Both the position numbers and the translations under genes were made by a program. Of a DNA stretch of 64,000 nucleotides, positions 1-9,544 are shown one piece after another (the stretch's first letter is position 1; each line of letters starts with the position of its first letter). The notes below the pieces were generated by a model. That model worked only from the letters and a program-made list of their open reading frames with translations, made no database searches and was not told where the DNA came from. The stretch is from Epichloe hybrida. Its lineage: Eukaryota > Ascomycota > Sordariomycetes > Hypocreales > Clavicipitaceae. Location of the stretch: assembly GCA_019022495.1 (NCBI GenBank), contig JAFEKR010000017.1:930001-994000 (forward strand). Reading direction: 5' to 3'.

Positions 1-48
1 AATAGAGATCTATAATTTAAGCAGTTTTACCTCGTGCCCGGGAGGGGA
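1..48. other. Short non-family sequence left of A-1
   Basis: These bases do not match the family A sequence that starts at about position 49 and is shared with 57632 onward. They include a GC-rich, non-RIPped stretch (CTCGTGCCCGGGAGGGG). This is probably the edge of whatever truncates A-1 on the left. Too short to classify. Confidence 0.4.
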
Positions 49-970
49 CTAAAGAGGTATTAAAGTTTAATAAAGCACTTCTTTAAGGGATGCTAGGATT
101 AAATATCCTAGGCCTTGCTTAATAAGAACGCCGTAATCTTATAGAGAATTACATAATTCTCTAATAACTTCCTTTATAGCCCTTTTAAAGGTATCTTTTA
201 ACTAGCCTTTAAAGTCTTCTTAAAATAATTCCTATAGGTTATTATCTCTCTAACCTTAATACTTACTAAGGTTAATAAATCTTATAATCTAGTTATTAAG
301 CTTAAGCTACATAGTAGTCTCTAGATCTAGTTTAATAGATTCTTTTTAATTACGTAAGAAGTTATAAGTAAGCTACTATAAATATATAGGTGACTTATAC
401 TCTTAGGGTCTTTTAAGGCCCAAGGGTAATAATTAGAGCCTTACTATTACTAGTAGCTCTTTCTCTTATAAAGAGTCTAGATTTCTCTGCTATCTTTAAC
501 TATAAAAGGGATGTTATTAAGTTATTATTCTTTGCTACTAATTAAGCTCCTATTTTTGCTTATTGCCCTTATAAAGGTTTTCTTTCGTACTTAAGGAGCA
601 TTATTAGTCTAATAAAATTAGAAAATTATGAAAATAGGAAAAACAGAAGGAAAAGTAGTAAAAGTAGTAATAAGAATAAATTAATAAGGATAAATAAAGC
701 AATAGAAGTGCTAAAAGTAACTAAAAAATAATAAGAAAAGTAATAAGGAAATAATAGGGATTACTACTTCCTATATTTTATAAAAAGAAGGAAGGAAGTA
801 ATCTCTCTGTTTTACTAATAAGTAGAGCATTGCACTACAAACTACACTAACTACAAAGAAAAAAAACTACACTACACTACACTACAAATTTATTTTCATA
901 AACTACACTAACTACAAATACTACATTTGTAGTGTTAGTAAAAATATTTATCTTAGCTTATAATATCTTT

Positions 971-1074
971 ATAATAGCTTATAATAGCTTATAATAGCTT
1001 ATAATAGCTTATAATAGCTTATAATAGCTTATAATAGCTTATAATAGCTTATAATAGCTTATAATAGTTATAAT
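971..1074. repeat. 10-bp ATAATAGCTT tandem array of hAT-1, left part
   Basis: Nine exact copies run from 971 to 1060, then a decayed copy ending at the solo LTR. The array resumes at 1878-1920. hAT-2 carries the same unit in 20 copies at 5881-6080, so the array is an ancestral part of the family. Confidence 0.95.
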
Positions 1075-1877
1075 TGTTAAAAATAAGACCTATTTTTAGC
1101 CCTTTTCTAGTTAAAGAACCTTCTTATTACTAGCTTGCTTTGCAAGTCTGACAGCTGCACTGCAGCTGTTAACGGTCGCGAGGGCAGCTGTCAACAGCTG
1201 CGACCGACCGTGTGGATGACTAATTAGTCAATTGCGTTGTGGCTGCAAGTGTGGCCACAACCACGCTACTAGTAATTAGGTAAGCTAGGGTGACGTAAGC
1301 TAGGGTGACGTAAGCAGGTGACCCTATATATAACTTACCCTATAGCTATCTTTAACAACGATTTTCTCTTTATCTAGAGGTCATACAAAAGTTTTATATA
1401 TAGCAAATTAAAGCTTAAAGATAGGGCTTTCTCTTTATATAAGGTTATTTTTTAGACTAAAAGTTAGTGCATACGGGTTACTAGCTAGTATGGTGGTGAG
1501 TCGATTTTTTGGTTTTTGCATACAAATGAATTTTACGGAAAATCAAAAGTGGCCCGTAAGACCCCGTTAGCGGCCCGGATCCACCGATACAGTTGGTAGG
1601 TCTATGAGAGGAAGAAGATCTTTTCAACTAGCTAGATAGCTAGTCCTCTTAACTAACAATAGCCGCATTGCCTATACAACGTATCTAAAATTAATTCTAT
1701 TGCTTTATAAGATATTATAAAAGTGATTTAAATTGAATTCTATTAGTTAATAACTGCTATAACCTTCCGTTACGTTACGTTAATTAATTTAACGTTGCAG
1801 CCCTATTAGTCCCTGACCGTAGAGCTTGCACCCGTACAGCTGTTGCCAGCTAGCAACTAGCTCCCTACATTTCAATA
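1075..1877 (+). mobile_element. Solo LTR of the Copia-1/Copia-2 family
   Basis: About 803 bp starting TGTTAAAAATAAGACC and ending TTTCAATA, matching the LTRs of Copia-1 and Copia-2 along its length. Target duplications ATAAT lie at 1070-1074 and 1878-1882; because the target is the ATAATAGCTT array the duplication is easy to match by chance, but it fits the 5 bp seen elsewhere. It carries two copies of the 15-bp U3 unit (about 1285-1314). No internal sequence remains, so this is the product of LTR-LTR recombination. Confidence 0.9.
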
Positions 1878-1920
1878 ATAATAGCTTATAATAGCTTATA
1901 ATAGCTTATAATAGCTTATA
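1878..1920. repeat. 10-bp ATAATAGCTT tandem array of hAT-1, right part
   Basis: About four more copies of the unit follow the solo LTR, showing that the LTR landed inside the array. Confidence 0.9.
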
Positions 1921-2149
1921 TATATATATTTTATATATTTTATATAACTTAAAATATTATTAGTGTTAAAGTTTAATTAAAAATAAATAAGTAATAAATT
2001 AATAAAATATAAGTATAAGTATAAATAAGTAAATTACTATAAGAAAAGCTAGACTTTTTAATTATTTAGTATTTTAAGGTTTTTTAAAATATTAATAAAA
2101 TAAAATAACTTTCTCTTTTATATTTTTAAATATTATAATAAAAGTAATT

Positions 2150-2670
2150 ATAGTATATAAAATAAAAGTAAGTCCTAGTAATATATCTTAAAATAGGTTT
2201 AACTAACTATAATAAAGCTTATTAAAGTTAATATAGTTATTAAAGTAATTATAGTATATAAAATAAAAGTAAGTCTTAGTATTATATCTTAAAATAAGTT
2301 ATTATAGTTATTAAAGTAGTTATAATATATAAAATAAAAATAGGTCTTTGTATTATATCTTTAAATAAGTTTAACTAACTATAATAAAGCTTATTAGAGT
2401 TATTATAGTTATTTAAGTAGTTATAATATATAAAATAAAAGTAAGTCCTATTATTTTATCTTAGAATAGGTTTAACTAGCTATAATAAAGCTTATTAAAG
2501 TTAATATAGTTATTAAAGTAGTTATAGTATATAGAATAAAAGTGGGTCTTAGTATTATATTTTAAAATAAGTTATAGTAGTTATTATAAAGCTTATTAAA
2601 GTTATTATCATTATTAAAGTAGTTATAGTCTATAAAATAAAAGTGGGTCTTAGTATTATAACTAAAAATA
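2150..2670. repeat. Internal minisatellite of hAT-1, units of about 100 bp
   Basis: Five to six degenerate units, each with a block like TATAAAATAAAAGTRGGTCTTAGTATTATAT followed by a TAACTATAATAAAGCTTATTAAAG-type segment (fragments vary). The unit reads as the reverse complement of the GACCCACTTTT units in hAT-2 and hAT-3. Confidence 0.75.
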
Positions 2671-3974
2671 AGTTTTAATTTTTTTTCATAACTTAATTAA
2701 GTTATATAGCCTAATTTAATTAATACTATTAGTTATATATAAATACTTTATAAATATTACTATCTTTTATACTTTCTTTATATATTATAGTAAGGAAATA
2801 CATAAAGTTAGTATATATAACTTCTTAAATCTTTAGAATTATAAAGCTAAAAGTAATATTTAATTAGTTTAAATAGTAAATAAATTATTTAAGCTTTTTT
2901 TAAGTTTTTATCCTATTAATTATAATATATAAGTACTAAGTATATACTTCATTAATTTCTAGTTATTTCTTCTAAGTTACTAATTAATTTTATTATATTA
3001 GTTTAAGGTATCATTATAATTAGAAATAATAATAATAACAATAATAGAAAATAATTCTTAGTAATAGTAAATAAAATAATAAAAAGGGTTTTCTTAAAGT
3101 TATATTAGTAAAGAAAAGTATTAAGAATAATAGTCTTATAAAAAACTTATAATAGTACTTATAACCCTAGTTATAATAAAATCTATAAAAGGTTATAATC
3201 TTATAACTTAAATAACTAATTTAATAAAATAGCTAATAATATAAGTATAAGAATAATAGCTTTCTTCTAATTAGTATATTAATACTACTATATAAAAAGA
3301 CCCACTTTTTATTTACCTAACACTATATTTGTAGTTTTTGTAGTGTAATATAGTTAGTGTAGTTAGTAACTACACTAACTATAAGAAAAAAAAAACTACA
3401 TTACACTAAATATAAGCTAGAAAAAACTACACTATAAATACAAAATTTTCCTAAAAACTACACTAACTACACTACAAACAATACTTTACTAATAAGTATA
3501 GGGTAAATAGCACTAAGAGTAAAGGGGCAAGAAATAAGTAGTAAATACTTATAGGGAGAGATTAAAGGTTTATTATATAAAGGGAATGTGTTAAGAGAAG
3601 TTATAAATATGTAAGCTAGCTTAGCTAAGGTTATTTAACATTAGGTTTAAAATAAATACCTTATAGTAATAGATTTAGTTAGTTAGTTAGTTTTCTCATA
3701 ATAGATAATAAAATTAATAATTAATAACAATATCCTAGATAAATATAATAAAGTTATATCCCTTAGCCTAAGGGTTAATAAATTAATTCCTTAGAAGCCT
3801 AACAAGCCTATAACTAGGATTCTAGTCTTTTCCTTTAGCATACTTATATAGTTATACCTCTTTACTATAATAACTATTATAGTATAATAAGGGGTAGTAG
3901 TAGTAGTGTTTATAGAAATATCTTTTCTTATAATACCTAGCTTATTTATAGTTATAAAGTTAACTACTAATTAG

Positions 3975-4230
3975 TGTTAGTTACATTAAGGTACCTACAT
4001 AAGTAGGATAATTTTGTAATATATTTAAGTTCATAATAGATAGCTAGCTAGGAAAGAGAGAGAAGAGAGGGAAAGTCTAAATACTAGGAAAATAAGTGAA
4101 ATCTATAAGTAAGGTAGAAAAGGGGGTGGTAAATCAGTGTAGCTAATTATAACATATGCATTACGCTAGACCTATAATTAGTCTAGTCTTTAGCCATAAT
4201 TAAGCTAATAAAGATCCAGAGGATCTAATA
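3975..4230 (-). repeat. 5' LTR of A-1 (minus)
   Basis: Starts TGTTAGTTACATTAAGG and ends GGATCTAATA on the plus strand, aligning with 58882-59141 (A-5), 52400-52659 and the reverse complement of 28713-28974. The terminal CCGACA seen at the 28713 copy reads CTAATA here, as expected after C-to-T change. Confidence 0.8.
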
Positions 4231-5036
4231 AAAGCCTTATAGTTCTTTTTAAACTTAGTAATAGCTTTAAGAAAGCTATTATTTATTCCTTTATTAAGTA
4301 TATTTTTTTTTAAAAAATAACATATATTTACTTTATAAGAATATAATAAACTTATATAGTATTATCTTCTTAGTTTATTAGGTTTTAAAGTTCTAATAAT
4401 TTCTCTAGAGTATTCTAATTATTACTACTTACTTATACTAATTATAAGTATCTTTAGCTTATAAGTAATTATTTAGGTAATTTCCTATAAGAATAAGTAT
4501 TTTCTTTATATTTAGCTTATACTAATTATAAAGAAGTAAGAGTATTCTTTTTATATAAGATTAAATAAACTTCTTTTTCTTTACCTTAGTATTAAAGTTA
4601 AGAAAGTTTTAAATATTCTTTAATAAGGTCTTATAAATATATTCCTTAATCTTTAGTATTTATTTTACTAAATCTTTATACTTTATAAGCCTAAATTAGA
4701 GCTTTTTATATTTAAAATTAAATTAGTTTTTTATATCTTTATATATAAGCTTTTAATCCTTTAAAGTATTAGGGTTATTATTTATAATCTCTAGTCTTTA
4801 GCCTCTTTATAAGTAATTTATTCTTATTTAAATTAATATACTTCTAAACTTATAAGATTTTATATAATTCTTTATTTATATATATTACTTAATCTAGTTT
4901 TTCTATAATAATACTACTATATTTAGGGTTCTTTTTAAATATCTTAAATAAAAATATATAGTTTAAGGGAAGTATAAGTTATAAAGGTTAATTATTAATT
5001 AATATAATAAGGGTATTTATTATATAATATTAGTAA
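4231..5036. other. AT-rich RIPped host DNA for Copia-1, left flank
   Basis: About 800 bp of very AT-rich sequence with no recognisable protein, RNA or repeat family. It was continuous with 14468 onward before Copia-1 inserted. It may be an older decayed repeat; nothing more can be supported. Confidence 0.5.
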
Positions 5037-5270
5037 GTATTTGTTAAAAATAAAACCTATTTTTAGCCCTTTTCTAGTTAAAGAACCTTCTTATTACTAG
5101 CTTACTTTATAAGTCTAATAGCTATACTATAGCTATTAATAGTCGTAAGGGCAGCTATTAATAGCTACATTGCAGCTGTTAATAGCTATAACTAACCGTG
5201 TGGATAACTAATTAGTTAATTACGTTATGGCTATAAGTGTAGCTATAACCACGCTACTAGTAATTAGGTA

Positions 5271-5435
5271 AGCTAGGGTAACGTAAGCTAGGGTAATGTA
5301 AGCTAGGGTGACGTAAGCTAGGGTAATGTAAGCTAGGGTGACGTAAGCTAGGGTGACGTAAGCTAGGGTGACGTAAGCTAGGGTGACGTAAGCTAGGGTG
5401 ACGTAAGCTAGGGTAACGTAAGCTAGGGTGACGTA
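5271..5435 (+). repeat. U3 minisatellite, 11 copies of a 15-bp unit
   Basis: Unit AGCTAGGGTGACGTA, with GGGTAACGTA and GGGTAATGTA variants explained by RIP-type G-to-A and C-to-T change. Each junction makes TGACGTAA, a CRE/ATF-like bZIP core. Other LTRs of the family have 2 (about 1285, 32325, 38466) or 3 (13853-13897) copies. The position in the first half of the LTR suggests U3, hence a possible enhancer; that role is inferred. Confidence 0.9.
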
Positions 5436-5880
5436 AGTAGGTTACCTTACATATAACTTACCCTATAGCTATCTTTAATAACGATTTTCTCTTTATCTAG
5501 AGGTTATATAAAAGTTTCATATATAGCAAATTAAAGCTTAAAGATAGGGCTTTCTTTTTATATAAGGTTATTTTTTAGACCAAAAGTTAGTGCATATAGG
5601 TTGCTAGCTAGTATAGTAGTAAGTTAATTTTTTGGTTTTTGTATACAAATGAATTTTATAGAAAATCAAAAGCGGCCTGTAAGACCCCGTTAGCGGCCCG
5701 GATCTACCAATACGGTTGGCAGAGCATTGCAATATAATACAATATAATATATTACATAATATAATATATCTAAAATTTGACAATACAATACAATATATGT
5801 ATTATTTGTATTGTTTTGTATTTTTTTTCTTTTTTTCAGTTTTAAGTAAATTCCTTAATTATAAGGTATATATAGTTAAT

Positions 5881-6080
5881 ATAATAGCTTCTAATAGCTT
5901 CTAATAGCTTCTAATAGCTTCTAATAGCTTCTAATAGCTTATAATAGCTTATAATAGCTTATAATAGCTTATAATAGCTTATAATAGCTTATAATAGCTT
6001 ATAATAGCTTATAATAGCTTATAATAGCTTATAAAAGCTTATAATAGCTTATAATAGCTTATAATAGCTTATAATAGCTT
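5881..6080. repeat. 10-bp tandem array of hAT-2, 20 copies
   Basis: The copies are ATAATAGCTT or CTAATAGCTT, with one ATAAAAGCTT; five consecutive C-variants sit near the left end. Periodicity is exact over 200 bp. Confidence 0.97.
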
Positions 6081-6429
6081 ATATATATTATTATAATATA
6101 TATATTACTTTTATTACTTATATAACTTAAAATATTATTAAGTGTTAAAGTTTAATTAAAAATAAATAAGTAATAAATTAATATAATATAAATATAAGTA
6201 TTTATAAGTAAATTACTATAGAAAAAGCTAGACTTTTTAGTTATTTAGTGTTTAAAGGGTTTTTAAAATATTAATAAAATAAAATTCGTTTCTTTTTTAT
6301 GTTTTTTAATATTATACTATTTATAATTTTATACTAATAAAAAGTAAGTCCTAATATAACTATAAGACTTACTTAAGTATATTTCTCTCTTTTAAACTAA
6401 AATTACATAACTAAGTAAAGAGATTACTA

Positions 6430-6780
6430 TATTTATAGTATAACTAATGAGACCCACTTTTAGACCCACTTTTATATATATGTTTTTTTAGCTAGAATTA
6501 TACAACTAAGTAAAGAGATAATACTAGGTTTATAGTATAACTAATAGGGCCCACTTTTAGACCCACTTTTGTATATATGTTTTTTTTTAGCTAGATGTAT
6601 AAAACTAAGTAAAGAGATAATACTAGGTTGATAGTAAAACTAGTAGGACCCACTTTTAGACCCACTTTTATATATCCTTCTCTTCTTAGCTAAAGTTATA
6701 TAACTATAAAAAGGGATTATACTTAGTTTTTAGTATTTAACAAGACTTACTTTTAGACTTACTTTTAAAAACACTTTATA
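6430..6780. repeat. Internal minisatellite of hAT-2
   Basis: Three to four units of about 110 bp, each containing the doublet GACCCACTTTTAGACCCACTTTT or its decayed form, followed by an AGCTAGAATTATACAACTAAG-like segment. It corresponds to the units in hAT-3 and, inverted, hAT-1. Confidence 0.8.
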
Positions 6781-8200
6781 ACTAAGTAAGTAAGCTAAAA
6801 GTAGTATAAATAATTAAACTTACTTTTAAAGCTTATTTATTTATTTACTTAATATTAAAAAAAATAGTATATATATTATAATTATTCTTTATATAATATT
6901 TTAACCTTTCTTTATAAACTTTTCCTAGGTTTTTTCCTTCTCTTTTAGTTTAAAAAAGGTTAAAAGCTAATATAATTTATTATAATTATAATAAAATAGC
7001 TTAATAGTAAAAGAAGTATTTATTAAATAAGTGTTAATTTTCTCTTTATAATAAATTCCTTATATATATAAGTATATTTTTATTAGAGTTTTAATCTTAT
7101 TTATTTAGAATTATAAATTATTTCTTTAAGGTAAATATTATATTTAAAGCAAAAAAACTATATTAAAACATATAGTAAATGTTAAAAGAAAGCTAGAAAG
7201 ATAAAATAACCTTTAAAATATAAAGAATAAATATTACTATAAGTTTAGCCTAGATAATACTATTTATAGCTACCCTATATATTTATATAGCTTAATAGTC
7301 TAAATTAGCTAAAACCTTATAATTCTATAACTAAATACCTAAATAGTATAAAAATTTAAGGATATCTTATTTAGATTACATTAAAAATCTACTATATAAT
7401 AAGTATATATACTACGTTACCTTTTTAACAATATATTATATTGTATTGTAATGTATTGTATTGTATTGTATTATAATGTATTTTTATAAAATAAATAATT
7501 ATAATAAATTATAGAAAATAGATATAAGTATAGGAAGACCCTTAATATATTAAGAAAAAAGCATTCTTAAAAATAGATATACAAGAATATTACTAAGATA
7601 TTATATATCTAAAATAAGCTTACTTTTCTAAATAAGCTAAAACTTTATAGATTTTTAAATAAATAACTAAATTATATATAAAAATAAGGATACTATAATT
7701 AGATTGCTTAAAGAAACTACTATATAATAAATTTATATAATACCCCACTTTTAATTTTCCCTAATAATACATTGTATTGTATGTATTGTATTGTATTGGA
7801 TTGTATTTTTAATACAATACAATACACAATACAATACATAGGGCAATACAATACAATACAATACATCGAAGGGCCAAAAAATACAATAAAATACAATACA
7901 ACAATGCTCTGACGGTCGGTAGGTCTATGAGAGGAAGAAGATCTTTTTAACTAGCTAGATAGCTAGTCCTCTTAACTAACAACAGCCGCATTACCTGTAT
8001 AACGTATTTAAAATCAATTCTATTACTCTATAAGATATTTTAAAAGTAATCTAAATTAAATTCTATTAGTTAATAACTACTATAACCTTCCGTTACGTTA
8101 CGTTAATTAATTTAACGTTGCAGCCCTATCAGTCCCTGACCGTAGAGCTTGCACCTGTATAGCTATTGCTAGCTAGCAACTAGCTCCCTATATTTCAAAA

Positions 8201-8222
8201 GGTTATGAGCCTAGCTCTATCA
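8201..8222 (+). other. Primer binding site of Copia-1
   Basis: GGTTATGAGCCTAGCTC follows the 5' LTR without a gap. It is complementary to the anticodon arm of initiator tRNA-Met (GGCTCATAACC contains the CAU anticodon), not to a tRNA 3' end. Priming by a half tRNA is known for Drosophila copia. Copia-2 (32908) and the TRIM (minus, ending 31766) have the same site. Confidence 0.8.
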
Positions 8223-8266
8223 CTATAGATTCCGTTTAGGTCACTTCATGTGTGAATACAGAAGAC

Positions 8267-8456
8267 TTCCCTTCTATAAAAAAGGAAGGACCCGCGAGAT
8301 AAAAGCTTTTCCCTTCTATAAAAAGGAATTAATTATAGCTATAGAAGACTTCCCTTCTATAAAAAAGGAAAAACGTGTGAAAAAGGAAGCAATTCCCTTC
8401 TATAAAAAGGAATTTTAGTACAATATAGAAGCTTTTCCCTTCTATAAAAAGGAAAA
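8267..8456 (+). repeat. Five TTCC...GGAA hairpin motifs in the Copia-1 leader
   Basis: Five copies of TTCCCTTCTATAAAAAGGAA (A-run of 5 or 6) lie about 40 bp apart between primer site and gag. Each can fold as a small stem, TTCC with GGAA, around an AT loop. Copia-2 has three copies in the same place. Role unknown; the leader position would suit RNA packaging, dimerisation or translation control. Confidence 0.85.
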
Positions 8457-9544
8457 TAAATACTAAAGGAAAGGGAAAGGGACTTATTATCCCTAACCCT
8501 AGTGCGCAAGAGGTTCTAAATAACTAGCTAAAAGAGCAAGCTATTAAGCAACAAGCAACTATAGACTAGTTATTAGAGAAGCTAGAAAGCCTATCTATAA
8601 CTGTAAATAGTCGTATGGAGGGTGTGGAATCTGATAAGCCTGCTAGTTAGCAGCAAGATCAGCAGCCTGTTCAAGAAAATTAAGCTGAATCTAGCTCTAT
8701 ACAAGCAACCTTTAATAATTCAATTATTAAGGAATTCAATAAGAGGGTTTATAGTTTTCCAGAGACTGCTAGGCTTAAAGGAGCCGAAAATTTTAAATAA
8801 TAGAAACAAGCCCTAACTATCTAATTTAAAGCTTTAGGCATGCCTAATTTTCTAGATAATCCGGAGAGTTCTAGGGCACTAGGGGATCCAGATCAAGCTA
8901 TTATCCTTATGTTATTAAGGGATAGTTATACGGAAGGACCCCAAGCCGCTATAACTTAGCAAAAATCACCTAAAGAAGCCTACAATTTACTTGTAAGGCA
9001 ATATTCACATAGCGTTAAAATCCAGAGGGGGTCCCTATACTCAGAATTTTATAACCTAAATTTTTAAGAGTTTAAGGGGACTTTAGAATCCTTTAATGCA
9101 GTCTTTAATAATCTACTAGCTAGATTATTAATTTCTAGGGTCCTGATTGCTCCTATAGATTAGGTTAATCAATATCTTTAATCCCTAAAATTAACCTTCC
9201 CTCAGTAAGCTAAGAGGCAACGATTTAGCATGCGCACAAATAGGGCTATAGGGGCTCCCCTAGAAGCCCTAAATCTTTAATTTTTAATGGTAGACCTTCT
9301 AGTAAAACAGAGGGATAAATCATCTATAGTATCCAAAGCCCTGAATTATAGGGCTAAAAACCTTGAAAAAGGGGCTAAGGATAAAGATAAAGCCCCTAAG
9401 GATTAGAAGAAGAAAGGAGGCTCTAAAGAAAATAAGGGCTCTTCTAATTCTAATTCTTCTTCTAATAAGAAAAAGAAGAAAAAGCAAAAAGGTCAAAAAT
9501 CAGATAAAAAGGATAATAAAGAGACCTCTAGAGAGGGATCTTTT
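8457..9544 (+). pseudogene. gag pseudogene of Copia-1
   Basis: The plus-strand frame reads a Gag-like polypeptide interrupted by many TAG/TAA codons. Recognisable parts are a glutamine-rich N-terminal segment near 8490-8700, a capsid-like region around 8740-9250 typical of Copia Gag (contains ENFK.W at about 8785-8805), and a lysine/serine-rich tail at 9350-9520. No CX2CX4HX4C knuckle was recognised. The same frame is found in Copia-2 at 33090-34168. Stops fall at former CAG, CAA and TGG codons, so the loss is by RIP, not by frameshift. Confidence 0.75.

Larger units (their letters stand above)
823..3488. mobile_element. hAT-1: non-autonomous hAT-like DNA transposon
   Basis: The ends are inverted repeats: TAGAGCATTG at the left and CAATACTTTA at the right, RIP-decayed forms of the CAGAGCATTG/CAATGCTCTG pair intact in hAT-2. 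It is flanked by a perfect 8-bp duplication, CTAATAAG; an 8-bp duplication with CAGAG-type ends is the hAT hallmark. Next to each end are dense 5-bp ACTAC repeats and a hairpin around ATTTGTAG. Inside are a 10-bp ATAATAGCTT array (split by a solo LTR), a stretch near 1950-2090 shared with hAT-2 at 6120-6250, and a roughly 100-bp minisatellite. No transposase frame is visible, so it would have depended on an autonomous relative. About 1.86 kb remain without the LTR. Confidence 0.82.
49..4230 (-). mobile_element. Copia family A copy A-1, 5' part, interrupted by hAT-1
   Basis: Positions 49-822 and 3497-4230 align colinearly with 57632-58410 and 58411-59141 of the full-length copy A-5. On the minus strand this is LTR, 5' leader and the start of gag. 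The copy is cut at the left near position 49, so all of pol is missing. It is split by hAT-1 (823-3488), whose insertion duplicated the 8-bp site CTAATAAG (815-822 and 3489-3496). The gag region is heavily RIPped, with no open frame left. Assignment to Copia comes from A-5, where integrase, reverse transcriptase and RNase H can be read in that order. Confidence 0.8.
5720..7911. mobile_element. hAT-2: non-autonomous hAT-like DNA transposon
   Basis: Perfect 10-bp terminal inverted repeats CAGAGCATTG and CAATGCTCTG. The 8-bp duplication is ACGGTTGG at the left (5712-5719) and ACGGTCGG at the right (7912-7919), one C/T difference apart; the empty site is readable in the other LTRs. Subterminal sequence is made of 5-bp AATAC repeats, dense at 7765-7900, with a hairpin around ATTTGTATTG at the left. 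Inside are 20 copies of ATAATAGCTT-type units, a block shared with hAT-1, and a minisatellite. There is no transposase. A 62-residue open frame at 5716-5904 is low-complexity repeat sequence, not a gene. Confidence 0.9.
5042..8200 (+). repeat. 5' LTR of Copia-1, interrupted by hAT-2
   Basis: Begins TGTTAAAAATAAAACC and ends TTTCAAAA next to the primer site. Without hAT-2 and its duplicated 8 bp the LTR is 959 bp, against 839 bp for the 3' LTR. Confidence 0.93.

Noticed and set aside
1070..1882. Taking the ATAAT duplication of the solo LTR as independent proof of insertion
   Set aside because: The target is an ATAATAGCTT array, where ATAAT recurs every 10 bp; the call rests on LTR homology instead.
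5881..6080. CRISPR-like array
   Set aside because: Units are 10 bp and contiguous with no spacers; the genome is fungal.
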